The notes: generated by a model from the sequence alone, not told the origin. A stretch of 64,000 nt of DNA from Streptomyces sp. NBC_01497 (GCF_036250695.1 NZ_CP109427.1:8060001-8124000), one strand, 5' to 3'. Shown: positions 8,651-18,153, counted from the stretch's first letter. Program-made: numbers and translations.

Positions 8651-8671
8651 CGACGCGGCGCCCACGTCGTC
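8649..8671 (+). terminator. Hairpin at end of helD-like gene
   Basis: GACGACG (8649-8655) pairs with CGTCGTC (8665-8671) across a 9-base loop, overlapping the TGA stop. A modest stem without a U-tract, placed where a terminator is expected. Confidence 0.4.
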
Positions 8672-9164
8672 GCCGCGGCCGCACCCGGCCCGGTGCGGAC
8701 ACCGGCTCGCGCGCACGGGGCAGCCCGCCGCCTGACCGCTCGTGGCCGCACCCGGCATCACGCGGCCTGGTCCGGGCCGACGACGTCGAGATCCCCTCCG
8801 CTGCGGCTCGCGCCCGGTGATCAGCGGTGGTCAGCGCTGATCTGCCGCTTGAAGCGCGGGTACGCGGTCCGTTCGATCGACGTCCCACGTCCCGCCCCAG
8901 GCCCGGGGATCGGCAGTGTCAGCACCAACGACCCTCGGCCGAACGGGTGACGGCCGGCCCCGGTCGGACATCAAGATCAAGTAATGGCGGCTCATGGCCT
9001 TGCCCCGGCGCTCCCCCTCGTCCGTCCTCGCGGCGCCGTCCTCGTACACGCGCCGGTCACGCCCGCGCCGGAAACCCTCGGCAGGCGGTCGACCGTGTGG
9101 ACGACGCGGCCCCGTGGCGCAGGTCGATGCGGTGCGGAGGGGACGGACGAGGCAGAATTGCCAG
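8672..9164. other. Intergenic region with one inverted repeat (8819-8842)
   Basis: No supportable gene is present between the helD-like gene and nhaA; all open frames here are shadows. The only clear structure is GATCAGCG (8819-8826) paired with CGCTGATC (8835-8842) across 8 bases. TCAGCG also recurs as a direct repeat inside it (8821, 8832). It could be an operator or promoter-proximal element about 320 bases before nhaA. Confidence 0.45.
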
Positions 9165-11063
9165 GTGACGGAATCCGCGACAGGCGACGCGTACACCGGC
9201 CGGACGGAATGCAACTCCCGCGTCCGATCTCCTTGGCGCGACTTCCTCCGCACCGAGACGGGCAGTGCCGCCGTCCTGCTGGCCGGGGTCGTCGCCGCAC
9301 TCATCTGGGCCAATACGGGCTTCGGCGCGTACGAGATGGTCTGGCGCACCACGCTGTCCGTGCGACTCGGGAGCATGGATGTCTCCCTCGACCTGCGCGG
9401 CTGGGTCAACAGCGGGCTGATGGCGATGTTCTTCTTCGTCGTCGGCCTGGAGGCCCGCCGCGAGTTCGACATGGGCGAACTGCGCGACCGGCGCCGCGTG
9501 GCGCTGCCGCTGATCGCGGGGGCGTGCGGGCTCTGCGTGCCCGTACTGATCTTCGTGGCCGTCAACGCGGGGCACGGCACCGAACACGGCTGGGGCGCCG
9601 CGATGTCGACCGACACCGCCTTCGCGCTCGGCATGCTCGCCCTGCTCGGGCGACGGCGGCTGCCCGCCGGGCTGCGCACGTTCGTGCTGTCGGTCGCCGT
9701 GGTCGACGACTTCGTCGCCCTCGCCGTCATCGCCTTCGCGTACAGCGGGACCGTCGTCGTGCCCGCCTTGCTGACCGCCGTCGGCATCCTGGTCGCGGTC
9801 CTGGTGATCCGGGCGCTCGGAATGCACCAGGGCGCCGTCTACGCGGTACTCGCCCTGGCCATCTGGGTCGCCCTGCAGAAGTCGGGCATCGATCCCGTCG
9901 TCACCGGTCTCGTGATGGGACTGCTGACGTACGCCTACCCGGCCGCGCGCGGCGACCTGGAACGGGCGAGCGGTCTCTTCCGCAGGTTCCGCGAGCAGCC
10001 CACCCCCGAACTGGAGCGCACCGCGCGCCGCGGACTCGCCTCCGCCATCTCCCCGAACGAGCGGCTCCAGCGCGCGTTCCACCCCTGGACGAGCTACGTC
10101 ATCGTCCCGGTGTTCGCCCTCGCCAACGCGGGCATCGAGTTCAGCTCGGGCGAGCTCTCGCGCGCCTTCTCCTCGACGGTGACCTGGGGCATCCTCGGCG
10201 GCCTCGTGCTCGGCAAGCCGATCGCGATCCTGGGCTCCTCGCTGGTCACCTCCACCGTCACCCGCGGGAAGGTGCGCCCACCGGTCGGCTGGGGCGCGGT
10301 CGCCGCGGGCGGCACCGTCGCGGGTGTCGGCTTCACCGTGTCGCTGCTGATCGCGACGCTGGCCTTCCACGGGCAGCGGCTGGCCGAGGCCAAGATCGGC
10401 ATCCTGACCGCCATGATCGGTGCGTTCGTCCTCACCTGGACGGTCACCGCGGTCATCGGCCGCCTCCCGAAGCCGCTGCGCGGCCGGGCCCTGCTGGGGA
10501 CCGCCGAGACCATTGTGGATCTCGCGGTGCCCGTCGACCCCGAGCGGGACAAGGTGCGCGGCCCGCACGACGCCCCGGTGACCGTCGTCGAGTACGGCGA
10601 CTTCGAATGCCCGTACTGCGGCCGCGCCGAATCGGCGATCCGCGCGCTGCTCAAGGAGTTCGGCGACGACGTGCGCTACGTGTGGCGCCACCTCCCGCTC
10701 ACCGATGTGCACCCGCGGGCGCAGATCGCCGCCGAGGCGTCCGAGGCGGCAGCCGAGCAGGGCCGTTTCTGGGAGATGCACGACCTGCTGCTGGACCACC
10801 AGGGGGCGCTGCGGGTGGAGGACCTGCGCGGTTACGCGCAGCAGCTCGGCCTCGACATGGAACGCTTCGGCCGCCATCTCCGCCACCACGCGGGCGCGTC
10901 CCGCGTGGCGGACGACGTCGAGTCCGCCGACCAGAGCGGCGTCTCGGGAACACCGACCTTCTTCGTCAACGGCCGCCGCCACACCGGGGCCTACGACATC
11001 GACCACCTGTCGACGGCTGTCCGGACCGCCCGCGTGCGCGCCGCCCTGGGCGCGCCCGGCTGA
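9165..11063 (+). CDS. nhaA: Na+/H+ antiporter NhaA fused to a DsbA/thioredoxin-like domain
   Basis: A 632-residue two-domain protein. Residues ~20-410 form an NhaA antiporter with the functional residues of the family: Asp in [13 protein letters not shown] (~148), the Asp pair in AVVDDFVAL (~179), and Lys in LGKPIAILG (~350); it exports Na+ in exchange for H+. Residues ~445-625 form a DsbA-like thioredoxin fold with CPYC in [13 protein letters not shown] (~481) and the cis-Pro loop [10 protein letters not shown]. This fusion is known in actinobacteria, but how redox activity relates to transport is unknown. The GTG at 9165 follows GAGG and gives the usual length; an upstream extension to 8994 is Arg-rich and unlike the family. 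Confidence 0.92.
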   Translation: MTESATGDAYTGRTECNSRVRSPWRDFLRTETGSAAVLLAGVVAALIWANTGFGAYEMVWRTTLSVRLGSMDVSLDLRGWVNSGLMAMFFFVVGLEARREFDMGELRDRRRVALPLIAGACGLCVPVLIFVAVNAGHGTEHGWGAAMSTDTAFALGMLALLGRRRLPAGLRTFVLSVAVVDDFVALAVIAFAYSGTVVVPALLTAVGILVAVLVIRALGMHQGAVYAVLALAIWVALQKSGIDPVVTGLVMGLLTYAYPAARGDLERASGLFRRFREQPTPELERTARRGLASAISPNERLQRAFHPWTSYVIVPVFALANAGIEFSSGELSRAFSSTVTWGILGGLVLGKPIAILGSSLVTSTVTRGKVRPPVGWGAVAAGGTVAGVGFTVSLLIATLAFHGQRLAEAKIGILTAMIGAFVLTWTVTAVIGRLPKPLRGRALLGTAETIVDLAVPVDPERDKVRGPHDAPVTVVEYGDFECPYCGRAESAIRALLKEFGDDVRYVWRHLPLTDVHPRAQIAAEASEAAAEQGRFWEMHDLLLDHQGALRVEDLRGYAQQLGLDMERFGRHLRHHAGASRVADDVESADQSGVSGTPTFFVNGRRHTGAYDIDHLSTAVRTARVRAALGAPG

Positions 11064-11075
11064 CCCGGGTCCGGG

Positions 11076-11109
11076 GAAGGGGCGAAGGCCTCATGCCGGC
11101 CGCCCCTTC
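11076..11109. terminator. Hairpin between convergent nhaA and phosphatase genes
   Basis: GAAGGGGCG (11076-11084) pairs perfectly with CGCCCCTTC (11101-11109), with extra inner complementarity (AAGGCC...GGCC). It lies 12 bases after the nhaA stop and 16 bases from the convergent stop, so it can act in both directions. Confidence 0.65.
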
Positions 11110-11125
11110 GGCGCCGTCACACCCG

Positions 11126-12235
11126 TCAGCCGGTCAGCAACTCGGACTTGAGCCGCTTGATGTCCTTGGCGTCGAGACCGAGCGCCTTCTTCTCGTACGA
11201 GGCGAAGGAGCCGTACTGGTCCTTCACCTCGTCGAAACCGGAGTTCAGGTACTCCGCTCGCACGTCCAGGAGCGGCTTGTACACGGCGGCCTGGGCGGCC
11301 GGCATCGCTGCCAGGGCCGCAGCGTTGGCCGCCGCACGGTACGTGTTGGACGCGAGGTAGTCCTCGAAGACCGTCTCGCGGGGCACACCCAGCGCGGTGA
11401 GCAGGACGGCGCTCGCCCAGCCCGTACGGTCCTTTCCGGCGGTGCAGTGGTACAGCGAGCCGTCGGCGTCCGCGAGGATCCCGTTGAAGACCGTGGAGTA
11501 GGCGTCCTTGGCGGTCGCCGAGCTGACCATCGACTTCTCGCCGTCGGTCATCAACTGCTCGGCGCCCTCGACCGTTGTGGGCAGATCGGTCGTGCTGGTG
11601 GAGTCGCCGGTGACGTTGGCGACCACATAGCGCACCCCTCGGGGCAGGCGGTCCGGTCCAGCGGTCCGCTCCGAGGTCATGCGCAGGTCGTAGTCGACGG
11701 AGATGCCGAGGCGCTTGAGCTTGGCGATGTCGGCGTCCGTGAGGTTGTTCAGGGCGTTCGAACGGTATACGACGCCCATCTTCACCCAGTGGCCGTCGGC
11801 GGTGCGGTAACCGCCCGCGTCACGGAAGTTGTCCGTCCCGTCGAGCTTCACCAGACGGTCGGCCAGGTGGAGTTTGCCGCCCCTGTCGGGTACGAGGTCG
11901 AACCACTGCCGGTCGAGGGTGGCGGGCAGGCCCCTGACCGTGACGGAACCGGTCGAACCGCCGGAGGCGACGGTCCGGCCGTTGGCGCGGATGGCGACGT
12001 GCCGCACACCCGGCGCCTTCCAGGTGATCTTGTACGAGCCGTTCTCCTGCGCCGTGACCTCGGCAGCGGTGAAGGGGATGCGCGGGGAGGTCCGCTGCGA
12101 GCCGGAGGGGTGGGACGAGTGGGACGAGTGGGAGGCCGGGGCCGCGCCGGCGGTCTGAGCCGTCACGCTCGTGAGCACGGCGGCCGCTGCCACGGCGCAG
12201 GAAGCCCATCTGACATGGGTCATGCGAGGAGTCAT
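11126..12235 (-). CDS. Secreted tyrosine-protein phosphatase
   Basis: A 369-residue protein with a Sec-type signal (basic start, hydrophobic ASCAVAAAAVLTSVTA, cleavage near GAA-PA), a short His/Ser-rich linker, a small beta domain of about 80 residues, and a tyrosine/serine phosphatase domain of the Y_phosphatase3 type. The domain begins DGTDNFRDAGGYRT, as in that family, and carries the P-loop HCTAGKDRTG with catalytic Cys near residue 262. It resembles secreted PtpB-like enzymes acting on phosphoprotein or phosphoinositide substrates. The second Met (12223) is an alternative start; neither has a strong ribosome binding site. It stands alone. Confidence 0.85.
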   Translation of the reverse strand: MTPRMTHVRWASCAVAAAAVLTSVTAQTAGAAPASHSSHSSHPSGSQRTSPRIPFTAAEVTAQENGSYKITWKAPGVRHVAIRANGRTVASGGSTGSVTVRGLPATLDRQWFDLVPDRGGKLHLADRLVKLDGTDNFRDAGGYRTADGHWVKMGVVYRSNALNNLTDADIAKLKRLGISVDYDLRMTSERTAGPDRLPRGVRYVVANVTGDSTSTTDLPTTVEGAEQLMTDGEKSMVSSATAKDAYSTVFNGILADADGSLYHCTAGKDRTGWASAVLLTALGVPRETVFEDYLASNTYRAAANAAALAAMPAAQAAVYKPLLDVRAEYLNSGFDEVKDQYGSFASYEKKALGLDAKDIKRLKSELLTG

Positions 12236-12442
12236 GGCGAGATCGTCGCGCCCGAAGAGGATCTGGAGGTGACCACTCCGTTAACGGCCGGCGGCCTGCG
12301 GCAACACGGCGGGCTGCCGTCACCCTTCCTGTGCGCACCTCGGGCGCACCAGGGGCGGACGTACGCTCGGCCCGCCGCCCGGCTCGGAGCAGCCGCTCGT
12401 CCGCGACCTCGGCCACGCCGTGGCCGAGGTGCCCGGCCTGGG

Positions 12443-13966
12443 CTACGGGGTACCCGGCCGGGGGCCGGTCGGAGCGTTGTCCTGCGCAGCTGACGAGCCC
12501 GGCGAGGCATCGGCCCCCTCGGGGCCTTCCGGCCCCGGCTCCTCCTCCTGCGTCATCGGCAGGCACACGATGAACTGCGTGTCGCCGGGCCGGGACTCGA
12601 CCCTGATGTCGCCGTGGTGCTTGTTGACCACGATGCGGTACGAGATGTCCAGGCCGAGGCCGGTGCCCTCGCCGACGCCCTTCGTCGTGAAGAACGGCTC
12701 GAAGATGCGCGGCCTGATCTCCGGCGCGATGCCCGTGCCCGTGTCGCCGATTCCCACCAGCAGATGGTTGTTGTCGTCGCCCCAGGTGCGGATGGAGAGC
12801 GTGCCGGTGGTGCCCATCGCGTCCACGGCGTTGTCGATGAGGTTCGTCCACACCTGGTTCAGTTCGGCGCCGTACGCGGGGACCTCGGGCAGTGTCCTGT
12901 CGTAGTCCTTGACGATCCTGATGCCGGTCGGGATCTTCGCGCGCAGCATCGTCAGCGTCGCTTCGAGCAGCTCGTGCACGTCGACCGTCTGCTGCGGCGC
13001 CCGGTCGAGCTGCGAGTACTTCTTCGCCGCTCCCACCAGGTCGGAGACCCTGGTGACCGCGTCGTCGATCTCGCCCATCAGCAGCTCGGTGTCGATCGCG
13101 TACGCGAGCCAGCGCACCGCCGAGTCGAGATACGTGTCGCCGACGGTGTCCGCCACCGTTTCCAGCCACGGCACCCCGACACCGCCCGCGACCAGCGTCG
13201 GAGCGATGTCCCACGGGTTGACCACACCGCGCTCGTCGAGCCAGTCCGACAGCACGTCCTCCGCGTCCGACGTCTCCAGGGCGGACAGCGACGGCGCGGA
13301 CGCCGCCTGTTTCACCGCGGTGTCCTGCAGTTCGACGAGCTGGTGGAGCCGGCTGCCGTCGAGCCGCCCGTCGGCGATCAGCGCCAGCTTGTGCCGCATG
13401 CCCGCCACCCGGTCGCGCAGCGCTTCCGTCGCGCGCACGGCCGCCGCCGCCGGGTTGTTCAGCTCATGCGTCAGGCCGGCGGACAGCGACCCGAGCGCCA
13501 GCAGCCGCTCCCGCTCGTTCACCAGTGAGTTCGCGGCCCGGTAGCCGAAGAACAGCCCCTCCAGCAGGTGCAGAGCCATCGGGAACCACGTACGGACGGC
13601 CGTGGCGAACTCGTCGGCGGCCAGCACGAAGAACTCGCTGTCGCTGATCGCCCTCAGCGAGTTCTTGTACGTCTGGTCGACCCGGTCCCCGAGGTAGGCC
13701 TGCGTGGAGCCCGCGTACACGCCCCGCTGCTCGGTCCTCGACGTCTCGACGTCGTCGCCGTGCATCTCCCGGCTCAGCGCGACCGTGCCGCTGAGCAGGA
13801 CGTAGAAGCAGGTGGCCGGCTCGCCCTCGCGGTACACGAAGCTGCCCGCCGTGCGCTGTTCCAGCCGGCCCCGCTCGGAGAGCCAGCCGAGCTGTTTCTC
13901 GTCCAGCTTCTCGAAGAGGAAGAGCCCGCGCAGTTCCTGTGGAGTCATGCCGTCCGCCGCGCTCAC
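12443..13966 (-). CDS. Histidine kinase with N-terminal cyclic-nucleotide-binding domain
   Basis: A 507-residue cytoplasmic sensor kinase without transmembrane segments. Residues ~15-125 form a Crp-type cNMP-binding fold (FLFEKLDEKQLGWLSERG, YREGEPATCFYVLLSG). The dimerisation helix has LTHELNNPAAAA with phospho-acceptor His 167. The C-terminal ATPase shows the N box NQVWTNLIDNAVDAM, G1 GIGDTGTGIAPEI and G2 GEGTGLGLDISYRI; an acidic Pro/Gly tail ends it. The GTG start overlaps the upstream stop as GTGA and has GGAGG just upstream, so it is translationally coupled to the response-regulator flavoprotein. The pair probably forms a dedicated two-component unit. Confidence 0.88.
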   Translation of the reverse strand: MSAADGMTPQELRGLFLFEKLDEKQLGWLSERGRLEQRTAGSFVYREGEPATCFYVLLSGTVALSREMHGDDVETSRTEQRGVYAGSTQAYLGDRVDQTYKNSLRAISDSEFFVLAADEFATAVRTWFPMALHLLEGLFFGYRAANSLVNERERLLALGSLSAGLTHELNNPAAAAVRATEALRDRVAGMRHKLALIADGRLDGSRLHQLVELQDTAVKQAASAPSLSALETSDAEDVLSDWLDERGVVNPWDIAPTLVAGGVGVPWLETVADTVGDTYLDSAVRWLAYAIDTELLMGEIDDAVTRVSDLVGAAKKYSQLDRAPQQTVDVHELLEATLTMLRAKIPTGIRIVKDYDRTLPEVPAYGAELNQVWTNLIDNAVDAMGTTGTLSIRTWGDDNNHLLVGIGDTGTGIAPEIRPRIFEPFFTTKGVGEGTGLGLDISYRIVVNKHHGDIRVESRPGDTQFIVCLPMTQEEEPGPEGPEGADASPGSSAAQDNAPTGPRPGTP

Positions 13967-15624
13967 TGTGCCTCCAGATAACGATGCGCCAGCGATACCG
14001 CCATCGCGCCCTCGCCGACGGCCGACGCCACGCGCTTGACGGACGCGGCCCGCACGTCCCCCGCCGCGAACACACCGGGCACACTGGATTCCAGGTGGTA
14101 GGGGTCACGCGGCAGGGACCAGCCCGCGATCCGCTTCCCGCCCGCCACCAGATCGGGGCCCGTGACCACGAACCCGCCCGGGTCGCGGGCCAGCACCCCG
14201 TCGAGCCACTTCGTGCGCGGCGCCGCGCCGATGAACACGAACAGCCATGAGGCGTCGACCGTGTCCGTCGTACCGGAGCGCACGTCCCGCAGGGTGAGCT
14301 GCTGGAGATGGTGGTCGCCCTTGGCGTCGGCCACCTCGGTGTACGGATGGACCACGATGTTGTCGATCGCCGCGATCTGGTCGATCAGGTAGCTCGACAT
14401 GGAACGCGTCAGGTCGCCCGAGCGCACCAGCATGTGCACCCGGCTCGCGTAGCGCGAGAAGTACACCGCGGCCTGCCCCGCCGAGTTGGCGCCGCCGACC
14501 ACGTACACCTCCGCGCCCTCGCATCCCTGGGCCTCGGTGACGGCCGAGCCGTAGTAGACGCCGGCGCCCGTGAACTCCTCCAGGCCGGGGGCGGGCAGGC
14601 GCCGGTAGGAGACGCCCGTGGCGAGGACGACGGTGTGCGCGCCGATCGTCTCGCCGCTGCCGAGGTGCAGGACCCGCGCGGAACCCGCCGCCTCCAGCGA
14701 CACCACCTCCCGGGCGCTGAGGATCTCCGCGCCGAACTTGAGCGCCTGCCGCCGCGCCCGGTCGGTGAGCTGGGAGCCCGAGACGCCGTCGGGGAACCCC
14801 AGGTAGTTCTCGATGCGGCTCGACTGGCCGGCCTGTCCGCCGGTCGCCTCGCGCTCCACCAGCACCGTGTTCAGGCCCTCCGACGCGCCGTAGACGGCGG
14901 CGCCCAGCCCCGCGGGCCCGGCGCCGATGACGACCAGGTCGTAGAAGTCGGACGCGGGGGTCGTGGACAGGCCGACGTGCGCGGCGAGTTCACTCTCCGT
15001 GGGCGCCACCAGCGAGCTGCCGTCCGCCAGTACGACCAGCGGCAGCCGCGCCTCGGTGTCCAGGCCGGCGGCGGCGAGCAGCCGCTCGCCCTCCGGCTCG
15101 TCCACCGGCAGCCACTGGTACGGCACGAGGTTGCGGGCCAGGAAGTCGCGGGCCGCGTACGACGGGCGCGACCACCGGTGGCCGACCACCCGCGTCATGG
15201 CGCTCGCCGGATCGGGCGTCGCCAGCCACGCCTCCAGCAGGGTGTCGATCACCGGGTAGAGGTTCTGCTCCGGCGGGTTCCACGGCTTGAGCAGGTAGTG
15301 GTCGAGATCGACGACGTTGATCGCGTCGATCGCCGCGTCCGTGTCCGCGTACGCGGTCAGCAGCACCCGGCGGGCCAGGGGGAACAGGTCCATGGCCCGC
15401 TCAAGGAACTCGATGCCGTTCATCCGCGGCATCCGGTAGTCGGCGAGCATCACGGCCAGCTGGTCGCCGCGCAGCTTGATCTCGCTCAGCGCCTCCAGCG
15501 CCTCCTGGCCGGACACCGCGCGTACCACCCGGTACCGGTCGCCGTACCGGCGCCGGATGTCCCTGGCCACGGCGCGGGATACCGTGGGGTCGTCATCCAC
15601 GGTCAAGATCGTCGGATTCGTCAT
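13963..15624 (-). CDS. Response regulator receiver fused to TrxR-like FAD oxidoreductase
   Basis: A 553-residue fusion. Residues 1-130 form a receiver domain (TILTVDDDPTVSRAVARDI, phospho-acceptor Asp 62 in MLADYRMPRMNG, conserved Thr/Lys in LLTAYAD and LLKPW). A linker of about 100 residues leads to a pyridine nucleotide-disulfide oxidoreductase fold: FAD-binding VVIGAGPAGLGAAVYGASEG near 243, ENYLGFP, and NAD(P)-binding VYVVGGANSAGQAAVYFS. The redox-active CxxC expected of thioredoxin reductase is absent: that position reads YYGSAVTEAQGCEG. It is therefore a flavoprotein output of unknown reaction, under control of the coupled kinase. The ATG at 15624 places the receiver at the N-terminus; an extension to 16149 would overlap the next gene. 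Confidence 0.88.
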   Translation of the reverse strand: MTNPTILTVDDDPTVSRAVARDIRRRYGDRYRVVRAVSGQEALEALSEIKLRGDQLAVMLADYRMPRMNGIEFLERAMDLFPLARRVLLTAYADTDAAIDAINVVDLDHYLLKPWNPPEQNLYPVIDTLLEAWLATPDPASAMTRVVGHRWSRPSYAARDFLARNLVPYQWLPVDEPEGERLLAAAGLDTEARLPLVVLADGSSLVAPTESELAAHVGLSTTPASDFYDLVVIGAGPAGLGAAVYGASEGLNTVLVEREATGGQAGQSSRIENYLGFPDGVSGSQLTDRARRQALKFGAEILSAREVVSLEAAGSARVLHLGSGETIGAHTVVLATGVSYRRLPAPGLEEFTGAGVYYGSAVTEAQGCEGAEVYVVGGANSAGQAAVYFSRYASRVHMLVRSGDLTRSMSSYLIDQIAAIDNIVVHPYTEVADAKGDHHLQQLTLRDVRSGTTDTVDASWLFVFIGAAPRTKWLDGVLARDPGGFVVTGPDLVAGGKRIAGWSLPRDPYHLESSVPGVFAAGDVRAASVKRVASAVGEGAMAVSLAHRYLEAQ

Positions 15625-15680
15625 GGCGCCATCATCCGGACTGCTCCCGATGGTCGTCGGACACCGCTTCGTGTCCCAGT

Positions 15681-16406
15681 CTAGGGACGGTGTACCCGTA
15701 GCCGCCCGACTTCGAAGCTGAGTGCGGACTGTGACCGCTCCGGCGCGGGGTGGTAGCGGCCCGCGGACACGGACAGGTTCACGATCAGGTACGCCTCCCA
15801 GCCGCGCCCCACGCCGCGCCCGTCCGCGAAGACCCGCCTGCCGTTGACCCACCACACGACCGAGCGCGCGCCGAACTCGGTCCGCACGGAGACCCATGCC
15901 CCGGGCCGCAGCGCCGGGTCCCGGTGGTCGTACGACCCGCCGCCGACGTGGTTCGACAGCTCCAGCAGATCCGGGTTGTCCGGGTGGTACTCGAATACGT
16001 CGACCTCGTTGCCGCCGTCCCGCCACGTCCACACCGCGGGCCAGGCCCCGATCCCCTCGGACAGCCGGGCCCGTACCTCCAGCACGTCCCCTGTGCGCAC
16101 CATGAACCCCTCCTCGCTGCCCTCGGTGGTGAGCAGACCGGTGTTCCACAGCCCGTCCGGGCGGCGCTCCGCGCGGAAGACCCCGGTCCGGCAGAAGGCG
16201 GGATCAGTCACCAGGTGGTCGAGCTTGTTGTCGCCGGGGTTGACGGGACCGCCGTCCGGATAGCTCCAGGACCGCCCCTCCACCCACTGCTCCGCCGACG
16301 AGAAATCGGCCTCGAAGGCCAGGGGAGGGAGGGCTCCGGGACCGGGCGGATACGGGCGGGAGCGCTGAGAAGGGAACAACGACGCGAACCACTGCTTCAC
16401 GGACAT
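15681..16406 (-). CDS. GH16-like beta-glucanase/concanavalin-fold protein
   Basis: A 241-residue protein with no clear signal peptide. It shows a laminarinase-type jelly-roll with a GH16-like active-site strand NEVDVFEYHPDNPD, where the two acidic positions of the E-x-D-x-x-E motif are recognisable. Other features of the fold are the early FEADFSSAEQW, the AWPAVWTWRDG strand before the active site and the late YLIVNLSVS strand. Family members hydrolyse beta-1,3(4)-glucans, but here the lack of a signal peptide argues for an intracellular or unusual role. It lies 56 bases upstream of the flavoprotein gene on the same strand and may or may not share its promoter. Confidence 0.65.
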   Translation of the reverse strand: MSVKQWFASLFPSQRSRPYPPGPGALPPLAFEADFSSAEQWVEGRSWSYPDGGPVNPGDNKLDHLVTDPAFCRTGVFRAERRPDGLWNTGLLTTEGSEEGFMVRTGDVLEVRARLSEGIGAWPAVWTWRDGGNEVDVFEYHPDNPDLLELSNHVGGGSYDHRDPALRPGAWVSVRTEFGARSVVWWVNGRRVFADGRGVGRGWEAYLIVNLSVSAGRYHPAPERSQSALSFEVGRLRVHRP

Positions 16407-16563
16407 CCCGGCACCCTAGGGATTCCGGTCCCCGCCCGCGCGGGAAACGCCGGAGCGAGCACCCCGCGCACGCACGTGCGACGCCGTGGCCGCGACACCG
16501 TGCGTGAGCGGCGGCGGGGCCCGCACCGGGCCCGCGGCACGGGACGGGCCCCTCCCGGTGGCA

Positions 16564-16599
16564 GCGGGCCCGGCCGTTTCCCGGCCGTGCCGGGCCCGC
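16564..16599 (-). terminator. Strong hairpin after formamidase-like gene
   Basis: GCGGGCCCGGC (16564-16574) pairs perfectly with GCCGGGCCCGC (16589-16599), an 11-bp GC stem with a 14-base loop, 10 bases after the stop of the minus-strand gene. Confidence 0.7.
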
Positions 16600-16609
16600 A
16601 CGCCGGCAG

Positions 16610-17548
16610 CTATGCGGTCCGCGTGGTCAGGGCGCCGTCGGGGAGCAGCGCGTGCACACCCCAGACGCCGTTCGCGATCTGCGTCACCCGCAGGTCGACG
16701 ACGGTGCTGGCGAGTGCGAGCGCCGTGGGCCTGTCGAGGCCGTACAGGGCGCCGAGCCAGACCAGCATGGCGTCGAGGGCCTGGGCGGACGCCTCGTTCA
16801 GGTCCGCGTCGAAACCGAAGGTGACGCGCCCCGCGGGAGTGACGGCGTGGATGCCCGGCACGGGAGGCTTCTCCTCGATCAGGTCGAGGCGGAGCGTGGT
16901 CGTCATGCCGCACTCGATCGCCGTGCCGGAGACCTCGCCGTCCCCCTGCGCCGCGTGCCCGTCCCCCACGCACAGAAGGGCCCCGGGGACCGTCACGGGC
17001 AGGTACAGCGTCGAACCCGCCACCAGTTCACGGCAGTCGATGTTGCCGCCGCCCTCGGCCCGGGGAGGTCCGGTGGGATGCTCGCCCGGTTCGGCCGGCG
17101 GCAGCCCGACGACACCGAGGAAGGGGGCGAGGGGCACGGTGTGACCGTGCTGTTCGGTGGCCGTGCCGGCCTCCTCGTCGATGTCCCACAGCAGATGGGC
17201 GGGCCCGGCGCCGGTGAGGCCCAGGCGGCGGTTGAGGGGTGTGTCCCGGGAGTTGGCGGCGGTGAAGCCCCACGCGTCGGGATGGAGCTCGGCCAACTGG
17301 ACGGCGAGCGTCGCACCGGGTACGGCGCCGCGTACGGCGACGGGACCGACGAGGCAGTGGCCCGGCTTCGAGTCGAACATGCGGGGACGGGTCTCGCCCG
17401 GTGACCGCAGCCGCTCCAGGTGGCCCGAGCAGTCGAGGGTGTGGACGACGAGGGTGTCGCCCGGCTCTACGGTCAGGACGGGAGGCGTGTCGCGGGAGAA
17501 GACGTTGGTGACGGTGGTGGGTGCGGATTCGAGTTGGTGCTGTGCCAC
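16610..17548 (-). CDS. Acetamidase/formamidase family protein
   Basis: A 312-residue member of the FmdA/AmdA family, zinc-dependent amidases that release ammonia from formamide or short amides. Diagnostic segments include VEPGDTLVVHTLDCSGH at the N-terminus, NPxx-like VGPVAVRGAVPGATLAVQL, the EGGGNIDCRELVAGSTLYLPV segment and VGDGHAAQGDGEVSGTAIE, the His/Asp-rich metal and catalytic region of the family. Length is typical for the shorter actinobacterial type. No transporter lies beside it. Substrate is inferred from family only. Confidence 0.85.
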   Translation of the reverse strand: MAQHQLESAPTTVTNVFSRDTPPVLTVEPGDTLVVHTLDCSGHLERLRSPGETRPRMFDSKPGHCLVGPVAVRGAVPGATLAVQLAELHPDAWGFTAANSRDTPLNRRLGLTGAGPAHLLWDIDEEAGTATEQHGHTVPLAPFLGVVGLPPAEPGEHPTGPPRAEGGGNIDCRELVAGSTLYLPVTVPGALLCVGDGHAAQGDGEVSGTAIECGMTTTLRLDLIEEKPPVPGIHAVTPAGRVTFGFDADLNEASAQALDAMLVWLGALYGLDRPTALALASTVVDLRVTQIANGVWGVHALLPDGALTTRTA

Positions 17549-17652
17549 GGTGCTCCTTGGGTTCGGCCGCTCGTACGACGGACGCTACGGGCACGCCCCG
17601 GCGCGGCGCGCGCGGCCCCATGTCCGCCGTCCCGGTCACTAGCCTGGGCCGC

Positions 17653-18153
17653 ATGCGCATCCTGCTGACGTCCGACACCCATCTCCCCAAGCGGGCCAAG
17701 GTGCTGCCGGGCGAACTCCTCGACGCGATCGCCGCCGCCGACGTCGTCGTCCACGCGGGCGACTGGGTGGACGAGCCGGCACTGGACCTGTTCGAGGCGC
17801 GTGCCCGCCGGCTCGTCGGCGTGTACGGCAACAACGACGGGCCGGGGCTGCGGGCGCGGCTGCCCGAGGTGGCGTCCGCGGATCTCGGGGGCCTGCGGTT
17901 CGCCGTCGTCCATGAGACGGGCCCCGCGCAGGGCCGCGAACGACGGTGCGCCGAGCGGTTCCCCGGCATCGACGTCCTCGTCTTCGGTCACAGCCACATT
18001 CCGTGGGACACCACGGCACCCGGCGGGCTGCGGCTGCTGAACCCGGGCTCGCCCACCGACCGCAGGCGTCAGCCCCATTGCACCTACGTCACCGCCGAGG
18101 TGACGGGCGGCCGGCTGAGCGAGGTCGTGTTTCACCGGCTGCCGCCACGCTGA
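17653..18153 (+). CDS. YfcE/MJ0936-type metallophosphoesterase
   Basis: A 166-residue single-domain calcineurin-like phosphodiesterase. All metal-binding blocks are visible: SDTHLPK at the N-terminus, HAGDWVD, GNNDGP and GHSHIPW, followed by LNPGSPTDRR typical of the YfcE subfamily. Family members cleave artificial phosphodiesters in vitro and physiological substrates are usually unknown. The ATG at 17653 starts directly at the first beta strand (MRILLTSDTH). It is divergent from the formamidase-like gene and is followed 87 bases later by the holin-X gene. Confidence 0.88.
   Translation: MRILLTSDTHLPKRAKVLPGELLDAIAAADVVVHAGDWVDEPALDLFEARARRLVGVYGNNDGPGLRARLPEVASADLGGLRFAVVHETGPAQGRERRCAERFPGIDVLVFGHSHIPWDTTAPGGLRLLNPGSPTDRRRQPHCTYVTAEVTGGRLSEVVFHRLPPR

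Noticed and set aside
8984..12493. Very long plus-strand open frame of about 1,170 codons
   Set aside because: It overlaps nhaA and the antisense of two other genes, is Arg/Pro/Gly-rich and has no family identity; a GC-rich shadow frame.
13963..15624. Thioredoxin reductase annotation
   Set aside because: Redox-active CxxC is missing and a receiver domain is fused at the N-terminus.
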